From positions 1 through 6,443 of the forward strand of contig MGVW01000039.1 in NCBI GenBank assembly GCA_001800675.1: a stretch of 6,443 bases of DNA, in the 5' to 3' direction. The position numbers and the translations under genes were made by a program. This document shows positions 1 through 6,277 of this stretch, piece after piece (within the stretch, counting starts at the first letter, position 1; the number at the start of each line of letters is the position of its first letter). The notes under the pieces are model-generated. The model had not been told where the DNA came from, ran no database searches, and was given only the letters and a program-made list of their open reading frames with translations. Origin of the DNA: Euryarchaeota archaeon RBG_13_57_23 (GTDB taxonomy: Archaea; Thermoplasmatota; Thermoplasmata; UBA10834).

Positions 1-53
1 TGGAACTCGGCGGCGTCGCCTTCAGCCATCAGCGCGGCCAACGAGGTCGACAT
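1..53 (-). CDS. Possible 5' end of a leftward gene (partial, unidentified)
   Basis: On the minus strand an open frame starts at an ATG at 53-51 and runs off the window, reading MSTSLAALMAEGDAAEF. A second in-frame ATG at 29-27 would give MAEGDAAEF. Most third positions are G or C, as in the clear genes of this window. The minus-strand box TTTATAT (58-52) is centred about 26 bases before the second ATG, the archaeal TATA-to-start spacing expected for a leaderless mRNA, so position 29 may be the true start. The fragment is too short to assign a family. The competing reading is a plus-strand frame from base 1 that ends at TAA 55-57 (tail ...ISAANEVDI), also GC-rich at third positions, which would be the end of an upstream gene. 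The two cannot be separated from this window. Confidence 0.27.
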   Translation of the reverse strand, partial: MSTSLAALMAEGDAAEF

Positions 54-60
54 ATAAATT
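51..60. promoter_or_regulatory. TATA-like box, possibly bidirectional or leftward
   Basis: The stretch CATATAAATT is an A/T island in GC-rich surroundings and resembles an archaeal box A in both directions. Read on the minus strand it is TTTATAT preceded by the A-rich GAAACGAA, a plausible BRE, which fits leftward transcription starting near 29. Read on the plus strand it is TATAAATT with a less A-rich upstream flank (GGTCGACA); it would place a start near 80-85, ahead of the transporter operon. The call rests on sequence resemblance only. Confidence 0.4.
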
Positions 61-173
61 CGTTTCCCATAGTACCCCCTGGAACAAGTGTTATGTTGGA
101 GGAGCGCCATTATCCTGGATGGTGGGGAAGCCCCGATTTGAGTCACTGCTCTCTGTGGGGGAAAGTGGGATTA

Positions 174-181
174 TTTCATAT
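174..181 (+). promoter_or_regulatory. Weak TATA-like element upstream of the binding-protein gene
   Basis: TTTCATAT lies in the A/T-rich patch 171-182 and differs from an archaeal TTTATAT-type box mainly by an inserted C. A start about 26 bases downstream would fall near 204, giving a leader of about 17 bases before the proposed TTG start at 221. It is an alternative to the better-looking box at 51-60 as the promoter of the importer operon. Confidence 0.22.
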
Positions 182-220
182 GGATTTGGAGAAGGAACCG
201 ACACGGTCAGCTTAGGTAAG

Positions 221-2725
221 TTGAAAACCTCTTCGTTCATCCGCTCCGTCCGTGCACTTTTTGCCGGCATCGTAGTGTTCGTATTGGTGTTCTCGGTTGT
301 GCCAATCAAGCCAACTGCCAACGCAGACGCTGCCATCACGACGCTCAGGATAGGCATGATTGAGCCGATTGACAGCCTCAACCCGTTCATAGGTGTCAAT
401 GACAACGCGTACATCTTCTACGGTCTCGTGTACGACTTCCTAATGTGCGTCGACGAGGACCTCAACCCGGCGCCGAACCTCGCATTGAGCTGGCATGTTG
501 TGCCCGACGAACTGCCCTTGGGCTCCGTCTGGCAATACAACCTCACCCAGAACGCCTATTGGCACGACGGGGAGCCCTTCGATGCAGATGATGTCGTGTT
601 TACTTTCAACTACCAGATAGGTCTCAACTGGACCGACATGTGGGCCTATCAGCCGTACACGGTGCTTGTCGATTCCGTGGAGCGGGTTGACGAGTACACT
701 GTTAGGGTCCACTACAAGGATTTCCAGGGCAACCCCGCACCCGCATCCTATGGGGCGTCGATGATGTTGCCGATAGTGCCAGAGCACTATTGGAGCAAGA
801 TCCTGCCTTCCGCCGCGGGCTTCTCTCACACCAACCCGAAACCGTTGGGCACTGGCCCGTTCATTTGCACCGACCAGACATACAGCGAGTTCCTCACGGG
901 CGACAGGTTGATCCTGTACCGTAACCCTGATTACCATGGTTTCACGGACTTCGGCTGGGACATCAAGTTCGAGAGACTGATCCTCGAATTCTATCTGGAG
1001 CCCTCGGCCCTGGTGACCGACATACAGAGGGGCGGGATCGACATCGCCGAACTGAGTCCCCCGCACTACAAGAACCTCGTGGACTGGCTCGCGGCCAACC
1101 CGACCTCGTCAATCGGGATCGACAACAGCCTCAAGTGCACGCAGTATTCGAAGGAGATCAGCATCTGCATGAGCGACCAGTCCGGGGCGGACACCAACCT
1201 CCTCAGGCTGGACCCGGTCGTCAGGCAGGCCATGGCGCATGCGACGAACAAGACGTTCATATGCGATGCGATCTTCAAAGGCTATGCCGAGGAAGGGGCG
1301 TCCATAATCTCGCCCATCTCGCCGTACTGGTACTGGGAGCCTTCTCCAGATGAAGAGTATTACTTCAGCGTTGAGAAGGCTAACGAATTGCTCGACAGTG
1401 CTGGCTATAATCTCTGGGACGATGACCACAAGTATCGGAAGTCGACACCTGGCCTCTCGTTCCAATGGCAGGACAAGACCTACACTTTCCCCGATTCGAA
1501 GGTACTCGAATTCGAGGTCGTGGTCGAAGCGGAACTGTATGAGGACCTAGAGGTGTACAACTACCTCGAGGAGGCGTGGGCCGAGTGCGGCATAAAGTTG
1601 ACTCCTCGTGTGGTCAACTCCGCACTCTGGGGCGTAATAGTGTATGGCGGATACTTCGACCTGACCATCACTTACTGGAGCGGTGACCCCGACCCGAACT
1701 ATCTTGTCTACATCCAGTCCACGTACTCACTGAACGGGTGGTCCGAGAACTGGTACTCGAGCCCTCTGTACGATGAGAATTACACGAATTCGCTCTTGGA
1801 GCAGGACCCCGTCCAACGCCAGGAGTACATACGCAACTGCCAGTACTGGGACTACATCGATGCCGCGTTCATCGTCTACTGCTACCCGCACGGATGCCAC
1901 GCGTGGAGGAACGATCACTACACCGGCTGGGGAGACTGGAAGGCGCACCCTGGACGGTCCCTCGCGAACTTCTGGTCGGCGAATCCGCTGTTCTTCGATC
2001 TTGAGCCGGTCGTGGGCAACGCACCTCCGATAGCGCTCCTGGATAACGTTGCAGGGCCGGCAAATCAATCTCTGACGATAACCGCATACGCGTTCGACCC
2101 TGATGAAGATGAGATGACGTACAGGCTCGTGTTTGGGGACGGGGCGAACGTCTCGGGCACGGTCCCATCCGACGGCGAGATATCGGTGCCCCACAGCTTC
2201 GTGAACGCGACGACCTACTCGATGGAGCTGATGGTCTATGACGAGAACAGTGCGGACGCCGCGAGCGCCCCCGCGACCATCATAGGTCCGGGAGGGAACG
2301 CTCCCGTGTCGAACCTGCGCCTCATGCCGGATTCGTTCGAGAAGCTCTCCGCGGGGCGAGACATCGGCTTCACGATCACCGGAAAGGACATCGAGGATGA
2401 TACGGTAGATGTCAGGCTCGATTTCGGAGATAGCACCGCCTCATTTAGTGATACGATTTGGGACACCGAAGTCGGGTTCGAGACAGCCACGGATCACGCG
2501 TTCGACACTGACTCCGATTACACGCTGGTCCTCACCGCAAGCGACGGACACAATACTACGGTCATGACACTGGTGCTCGCCATAACCGAGGAGGAGGGGG
2601 GCACGCCCTGGATGCTCATCCTGGGCATCGTCGCAGTTGCGGCGGTGGTGGTAGTGGTCGCAGTATTCCTGATCAGGAGGAAGGGCGCAGGGGGAAGGGA
2701 AGAGGAGGAGATTCGGCTTCCCTAG
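221..2725 (+). CDS. ABC transporter substrate-binding protein, family 5 (oligopeptide/dipeptide type), with PKD spacers and membrane anchor
   Basis: This is the extracytoplasmic receptor of a peptide-type ABC importer. Counting from TTG at 221 (834 residues): a Sec signal peptide at 1-37 with a basic start (K2, R8, R11), hydrophobic core about 12-27 and an A-D-A cleavage site; an SBP_bac_5 domain at about 38-596, with the family-typical start TLRIGMIEPIDSLNP, WHDGEPFDADDVVFTF, the PLGTGPF motif near 209-214 and GDPDPNY; two PKD-like domains at about 600-688 and 692-789 carrying FGDG (638-641) and FGDS (735-738); and a membrane helix at about 797-818 followed by RRK and an acidic tail. No lipobox cysteine is seen. 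Eight N-x-S/T sequons and nine cysteines are present. An in-frame ATG at 119 would add 34 hydrophilic residues; I prefer 221 because the signal peptide begins there and third-position GC drops upstream, but its SD (AGG 214-216) is weak. The permeases follow. Ligand could be peptides, sugars or nickel; peptide is most usual. Confidence 0.92.
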   Translation: MKTSSFIRSVRALFAGIVVFVLVFSVVPIKPTANADAAITTLRIGMIEPIDSLNPFIGVNDNAYIFYGLVYDFLMCVDEDLNPAPNLALSWHVVPDELPLGSVWQYNLTQNAYWHDGEPFDADDVVFTFNYQIGLNWTDMWAYQPYTVLVDSVERVDEYTVRVHYKDFQGNPAPASYGASMMLPIVPEHYWSKILPSAAGFSHTNPKPLGTGPFICTDQTYSEFLTGDRLILYRNPDYHGFTDFGWDIKFERLILEFYLEPSALVTDIQRGGIDIAELSPPHYKNLVDWLAANPTSSIGIDNSLKCTQYSKEISICMSDQSGADTNLLRLDPVVRQAMAHATNKTFICDAIFKGYAEEGASIISPISPYWYWEPSPDEEYYFSVEKANELLDSAGYNLWDDDHKYRKSTPGLSFQWQDKTYTFPDSKVLEFEVVVEAELYEDLEVYNYLEEAWAECGIKLTPRVVNSALWGVIVYGGYFDLTITYWSGDPDPNYLVYIQSTYSLNGWSENWYSSPLYDENYTNSLLEQDPVQRQEYIRNCQYWDYIDAAFIVYCYPHGCHAWRNDHYTGWGDWKAHPGRSLANFWSANPLFFDLEPVVGNAPPIALLDNVAGPANQSLTITAYAFDPDEDEMTYRLVFGDGANVSGTVPSDGEISVPHSFVNATTYSMELMVYDENSADAASAPATIIGPGGNAPVSNLRLMPDSFEKLSAGRDIGFTITGKDIEDDTVDVRLDFGDSTASFSDTIWDTEVGFETATDHAFDTDSDYTLVLTASDGHNTTVMTLVLAITEEEGGTPWMLILGIVAVAAVVVVVAVFLIRRKGAGGREEEEIRLP

Positions 2726-2781
2726 GACACTGGCCACAAATCGTGCGCGTCATGCGCGAGGCTGGATTCCTAGCGGTCAGA

Positions 2782-2787
2782 GGAGGG
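2782..2787 (+). promoter_or_regulatory. Shine-Dalgarno site of the DppB-type permease gene
   Basis: GGAGGG lies seven bases before the ATG at 2795, an ideal spacing, and fixes that start. The 69-base gap between the binding-protein stop and this ATG shows no TATA-like box, so the permease genes are probably cotranscribed with the binding-protein gene. Confidence 0.75.
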
Positions 2788-2794
2788 ATTAGAG

Positions 2795-3775
2795 ATGGCA
2801 CGCGACTTCCGCAGTTACATTGCGCGACGCCTTTTCTACACACTGATAACCATCTTCCTGATTCTAACATTCAACTTCCTGCTCTTCAGGGTGATGCCAG
2901 GGGATCCGTTCAGGATCATGGTGCCGAAGGGCGCGGACGAGCTGACCCGGGAGCACTATATGGACCACTATGGTCTCGACGAGCCGCTCATCGTTCAGTA
3001 CTTCATCTACCTCGGCCAGACTCTGACCGGCCACTTAGGAGTGAGCATCAGCAAGTTCCCGGGCTCTAATGTGGAGGATATTCTCGGCCCTTACCTCGAG
3101 AATACCATGATACTCGCGGGTTTAGGGACGGTGCTCTCGATTTTTGTCGGCATCTTCCTTGGCAGGGAGACCGCTTGGCGGAGGGGCAAAATGGCAGATC
3201 GCATCGGCAGTGCGTTCTTCCTGGTCTTCTATTGCATGCCGACGTTCCTGTTCGCCCTTGTGCTCCTGATGATGTTCGCCCACTACATCCCTGAATGGCC
3301 GATCAGGGGCTCGTATGGAGATGAGTACTTCGATTTAGATCTGGCGGGAAAGCTCTGGGACAGGACCATACACACTGCGCTCCCGTTGTTCGCACTTGTA
3401 ATCGAGACCATCGCGACGTTCTCGATCATTACCAGAAGCTCGCTCATCGATGTTCTGACCGAAGAGTACATGGTAACTGCGGTGGCAAAGGGGCTCAGGG
3501 GGCGTCAAGTCCTGAGAGAGCATGCAATGCCTAACGCCATGCTCCCAGTGGTGACCGTAGTCGCGATGAATGTGGGTTGGATCGTGAGCGGGTCGATCAT
3601 GATTGAGATCATCTTCTCGTACAGAGGACTGGGCGTCCTGACCTGGGATGCGGTCATGGCGCAGGACTACCCCCTGGTCCAAGCGATATTCATGTTGGAG
3701 ACTGTAGCGGTCTTGATAGCGAACTTCTTTGCGGACCTCATGCTCTTCAGACTGGATCCGAGGTTGAAGATATGA
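2795..3775 (+). CDS. dppB: ABC transporter permease, DppB/OppB type
   Basis: One of the two membrane subunits of the peptide-type importer; it forms half of the translocation channel and docks onto an ATPase through its cytoplasmic EAA loop. At 326 residues it has normal family length. Visible features are an N-terminal SYIARRLFYTL start leading into a first helix at about 13-33; the family motif MPGDPF at 34-39; the first-loop DHYGLDEPLIVQYFIYL; helices at about 102-124, 138-163, 195-215, 250-275 and 296-318; an EAA-type loop at about 224-251 (EYMVTAVAKGLRGRQVLREH, then a conserved A-PNA-LP); the late motif DYPLVQ at 291-296; and the C-terminal DPRLKI. The start has a strong SD. The stop overlaps the start of the next permease by four bases. 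Substrate is not readable from a permease; oligopeptide, dipeptide or nickel transporters share this family. Confidence 0.95.
   Translation: MARDFRSYIARRLFYTLITIFLILTFNFLLFRVMPGDPFRIMVPKGADELTREHYMDHYGLDEPLIVQYFIYLGQTLTGHLGVSISKFPGSNVEDILGPYLENTMILAGLGTVLSIFVGIFLGRETAWRRGKMADRIGSAFFLVFYCMPTFLFALVLLMMFAHYIPEWPIRGSYGDEYFDLDLAGKLWDRTIHTALPLFALVIETIATFSIITRSSLIDVLTEEYMVTAVAKGLRGRQVLREHAMPNAMLPVVTVVAMNVGWIVSGSIMIEIIFSYRGLGVLTWDAVMAQDYPLVQAIFMLETVAVLIANFFADLMLFRLDPRLKI
3760..3764 (+). promoter_or_regulatory. Shine-Dalgarno site of the DppC-type permease gene
   Basis: GAGGT lies seven bases before the ATG at 3772, inside the last codons of the upstream permease. Together with the ATGA overlap it supports start 3772 and translational coupling of the two permease subunits. 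Confidence 0.6.
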
Positions 3776-4710
3776 AAGGCGCGTCTGTTGGAGCCCCCGC
3801 CGCCAGATCTCTTCTGCCACCTCGACAACGAGAGAAACTTCGCCTACTGACCAAATCGGCCAAGAAGATTTGGAATCAGTTCCGGAAGAACAGAGCGGGT
3901 ATGGTCGGCCTCGGAATCCTGGTGATATTCTTCACAATAGCGATTTTTGCTCCTTGGCTAGCTACTCATGAGGACCCAAATAGCACTTCATGGGCAGCCA
4001 TAAACCCAATCTATGCTCCCCCATCACTGAAGTTCCTCTTTGGTACTGACTACTTGGGGCGCGATGTGTACAGCCTCACGCTCATGGGGAGCAGGGCGTC
4101 GCTCATCGTAGGCGTCGTTGCATCGGTGATTTCGATGGTACTCGGCACGCTTATCGGTGTCTTCTCGGGATACTATGGCAAGATCACGGACGAGATTCTG
4201 ATGCGCTTCACGGATTTCTTCCTGGTCATACCATGGCTCCCTTTGATGATAGTGTTCGTGATGCTGTTGGGAGCGTCCTTCACGAATGTCATAATCGTGA
4301 TAGGGATTACCAGCTGGCCGTCTACGTCGCGAATCGTGAGGGCTCAGGTCATGTCCATCAAGGAGCATACGTTCATAGAAAGAGCGCGGTGTGTGGGCGC
4401 GAGTGATACAAGGATAGTGGCCAAGCACATACTGCCTAACGTCTTCCCGCTGATATTTGCCAACACGATCCTGCTCATCGCGAACGCGATCTTCTCCGAA
4501 TCGTTCCTGGCGTTCTTCGGGTTAGGGGACACGCAGGTCATCAGCTGGGGAACGATGTTGGAGAGAGCTTACAACAGCGGAGCGTTCACCAGTTTCGCGT
4601 GGTGGTACATACTGGCACCAGGCGGATGCATACTCATTCTGATCATGGCATTCTACCTGATCGGGGACGCGCTCGACGAGATTCTGAACCCGAAGCTGAG
4701 AAGGAGATAG
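3772..4710 (+). CDS. dppC: ABC transporter permease, DppC/OppC type
   Basis: The second membrane subunit of the importer, expected to pair with the DppB-type protein encoded just upstream. It is 312 residues, normal for the family. A basic N-terminal tail of about 35 residues precedes the OppC_N signature WNQFRKNRAGMVGLGIL and a first helix at about 44-62. The diagnostic FGTDYLGRDVYSLTLMGSRA stretch is at 90-109. Further helices lie at about 109-132, 150-180, 224-248 and 278-300. The EAA loop at about 201-222 reads FIERARCVGASDTRIVAKHI and is followed by LPNVFP; the family motif ESFLAFFGLG is at 243-252. The protein ends in LDEILNPKLRRR, a normal family C-terminus. Translation is probably coupled to the previous gene. 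In most such operons one or two ATPase genes come next; here the next gene is on the opposite strand, so the ATPase must be encoded elsewhere. Confidence 0.95.
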   Translation: MKGASVGAPAARSLLPPRQREKLRLLTKSAKKIWNQFRKNRAGMVGLGILVIFFTIAIFAPWLATHEDPNSTSWAAINPIYAPPSLKFLFGTDYLGRDVYSLTLMGSRASLIVGVVASVISMVLGTLIGVFSGYYGKITDEILMRFTDFFLVIPWLPLMIVFVMLLGASFTNVIIVIGITSWPSTSRIVRAQVMSIKEHTFIERARCVGASDTRIVAKHILPNVFPLIFANTILLIANAIFSESFLAFFGLGDTQVISWGTMLERAYNSGAFTSFAWWYILAPGGCILILIMAFYLIGDALDEILNPKLRRR

Positions 4711-4735
4711 CCTACGGCGCTACTGCTCGACGGTG

Positions 4736-4747
4736 AAAAGCACAAAA
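4736..4747 (-). terminator. Oligo-T terminator of the aminotransferase operon
   Basis: Read on the minus strand, two T4 tracts (from 4747-4744 and 4739-4736) separated by GTGC lie about 40 bases beyond the aminotransferase stop. Archaeal RNA polymerase commonly ends transcription at such short T tracts. The plus strand has no matching T run in the gap. Confidence 0.4.
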
Positions 4748-4760
4748 GGAGTTGGTTTGG

Positions 4761-4782
4761 GGAAACGGTTTCCGCGATCGCG
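4761..4782. repeat. Adjacent palindromes in the convergent gap
   Basis: GGAAACGGTTTCC (4761-4773) is a perfect inverted repeat around one central base and can fold as a five-pair stem with a CGG loop. It shares its last base with CGCGATCGCG (4773-4782), a perfect ten-base palindrome. They lie between two convergent genes, right after the aminotransferase stop on the minus strand. A role as a bidirectional RNA hairpin or a protein-binding site is possible, but neither palindrome is followed by a T run in the plus direction. Confidence 0.4.
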
Positions 4783-4783
4783 T

Positions 4784-6274
4784 CTATCCTGGAGGTGAGG
4801 AAGTCCCAATCTTGAGGAACTCCTCCTCGTCCTTCAGCGCCTGCTCGAATATCTCGAAGCCCTTCTCGAGCTGTGCCTTGGATATGCACAACGGAGGAGC
4901 GATCCTGAACACGTTGCCGAAGATGCCAGAAGTGATGGTCATGAGACCTGCCCTCCAGCACTTGCCCTGGATGTTGGTCGCCTCGTGAGGCTCCTTGGTG
5001 TACTGGTTCTTCACGAGCTCGACGCCGATCATCAACCCCTTGCCGCGGACGTCTCCGATGATCTCCCGGCGCAGCTGCATCTCTTTCAGGAGCTTCATCG
5101 CATAGTCCCCGAGCTTCGCCGCACGGTCCGCGAGGTTCTCCTCGATTATGGCTGTAACGTGCGCAAGGCCCGCGGCCATCGTGATCGCATTCCCTCCGAA
5201 GGTCGATGAGTGGGATCCTGGCCTCCACTTCTTCATGATCTCCGGCTTGGCTATGATCGCACCTAACGGAACGCCGCCTCCGAGTGCCTTACCCATGACG
5301 AGAATATCCGGGACCGTGTTGTAGTGTTCGCAGGCGAACATCTTGCCGGTTCTGGCGAAACCGGTCTGGACTTCGTCGAAGATGAGGAGCGCGCCCTGGC
5401 TATCCGCAAGCTTCCGCAGCCTCGGCAGATATTCCTTGGGCGGCGGGACATAGCCTCCCTCGCCCTGGATCGGCTCGACGAATATGGACGCTATCTGACC
5501 CGTGGTGCCGCCCATGGACAGGACCTGGTTCTCGATGTAGTCCACGCAGTACAATCCGCACTCCGGATACGTCTGCTTGAAGGAACATCTGTAGCAGTAC
5601 GCGAATGGTGTGAATATGATTCCAGGCGCCAGCGGTCCGTAGCTGTACCTCAGCTTCAACTTGCTCGTGAGCGCCAGCCCGGCCCCTATCCTGCCGTGGT
5701 ACGATCCGAAGAACGCCAGATGCTCGTTCCTCTTCGTGTAGTATCTTGAGAGCTTGAATGCGGCCTCGACCGCCTCGGCCCCACTGTTCCCGAAGAAAGT
5801 GCCCTTGAGCGCCTTTCCAGGGGATATCTCGGACAGCAGCTTCGCGAAGTGCGCCTCCTTGTCGAAGTACGCGTCGTTCGCCATGCTGTGTATCAACTTC
5901 GCCGCCTGATCCTGAATGGCCCTAGAGACCTTGTAGTGGGTCCAACCTGCGTTCTGGACGGCGATACCTGATGAGAAATCGAGGAGGACGTTGCCATCGG
6001 CGTCCATGACAGCTGTTCCTGCAGCCTTCTCGATGGTGAACGTGAAGCACCTGTCGTACGCGTACGAAACGTAGTCCCTGTCAATCTTAATGATCTCTTT
6101 GCTCTTGGGACCCGGTGCCCTCACCACTATCTTCGGAGCCTCCCTCGCCCATTGAGGCACCCAGTCTGGCAAGGGGAACTCTTCGGTCGTCGCACTGGCC
6201 TTCTCCTTGTCATCGGTCGGTTTCGTCTGCTTCAGTGGCTCCGCAACCGACTCGTTTTCCGTCATTTCACTCAT
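4784..6274 (-). CDS. Class III PLP-dependent aminotransferase (4-aminobutyrate/ornithine/acetylornithine group)
   Basis: A cytoplasmic fold-type I PLP enzyme that moves an amino group, often from the terminal amine of GABA, ornithine or a related compound, to a 2-oxoacid; archaeal relatives also include amino-acid racemases. At 496 residues it is longer than E. coli GabT (426). Visible sites are GNSGAEA (162-168, phosphate binding), SYHGR (191-195), VEPIQGEGG (266-274), FDEVQTG (299-305, D300 and Q303 for the pyridine ring), the Schiff-base lysine K329 in MGKALGGGVPLGA, SSTFGGNA (356-363) and RIAPPL (457-462). By alignment from memory, R195, E267, E272 and R457 match substrate-binding or gate residues of GabT. 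Unusual parts are a hydrophilic 35-residue N-terminal tail and a Cys4 insertion at 227-243. The start is set by a strong SD six bases upstream. It follows a ferredoxin-type gene by three bases, so the two are cotranscribed. The exact substrate cannot be told. Confidence 0.95.
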   Translation of the reverse strand: MSEMTENESVAEPLKQTKPTDDKEKASATTEEFPLPDWVPQWAREAPKIVVRAPGPKSKEIIKIDRDYVSYAYDRCFTFTIEKAAGTAVMDADGNVLLDFSSGIAVQNAGWTHYKVSRAIQDQAAKLIHSMANDAYFDKEAHFAKLLSEISPGKALKGTFFGNSGAEAVEAAFKLSRYYTKRNEHLAFFGSYHGRIGAGLALTSKLKLRYSYGPLAPGIIFTPFAYCYRCSFKQTYPECGLYCVDYIENQVLSMGGTTGQIASIFVEPIQGEGGYVPPPKEYLPRLRKLADSQGALLIFDEVQTGFARTGKMFACEHYNTVPDILVMGKALGGGVPLGAIIAKPEIMKKWRPGSHSSTFGGNAITMAAGLAHVTAIIEENLADRAAKLGDYAMKLLKEMQLRREIIGDVRGKGLMIGVELVKNQYTKEPHEATNIQGKCWRAGLMTITSGIFGNVFRIAPPLCISKAQLEKGFEIFEQALKDEEEFLKIGTSSPPG

Positions 6275-6277
6275 CCC

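Noticed and set aside
440..1066. Long minus-strand open frame of 208 codons inside the binding-protein gene
   Set aside because: It is antisense to a clear family 5 substrate-binding domain, has no recognisable domain, and arises from the GC-rich codon pattern of the true gene.
2740..2761. Short GCGC-rich inverted repeat (GCGC-GTCAT-GCGC) between the binding-protein and permease genes, considered as a terminator or attenuator
   Set aside because: The stem is only four pairs and no T tract follows; the strong SD right after it fits continued transcription of the operon.
3335..3820. Minus-strand frame of 161 codons opposite the DppB-type permease
   Set aside because: The opposite strand encodes a full-length permease with all family motifs; the antisense frame shows no protein-like features.
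4653..5228. Minus-strand frame of 191 codons overlapping the end of the aminotransferase and of the DppC-type gene
   Set aside because: It is a frame-shifted reading of the aminotransferase; its sequence is low-complexity and rich in R, G and D, without family motifs.
5324..5749. Plus-strand frame of 141 codons opposite the aminotransferase
   Set aside because: It is antisense to the catalytic core of the aminotransferase and has no start signal or recognisable domain.
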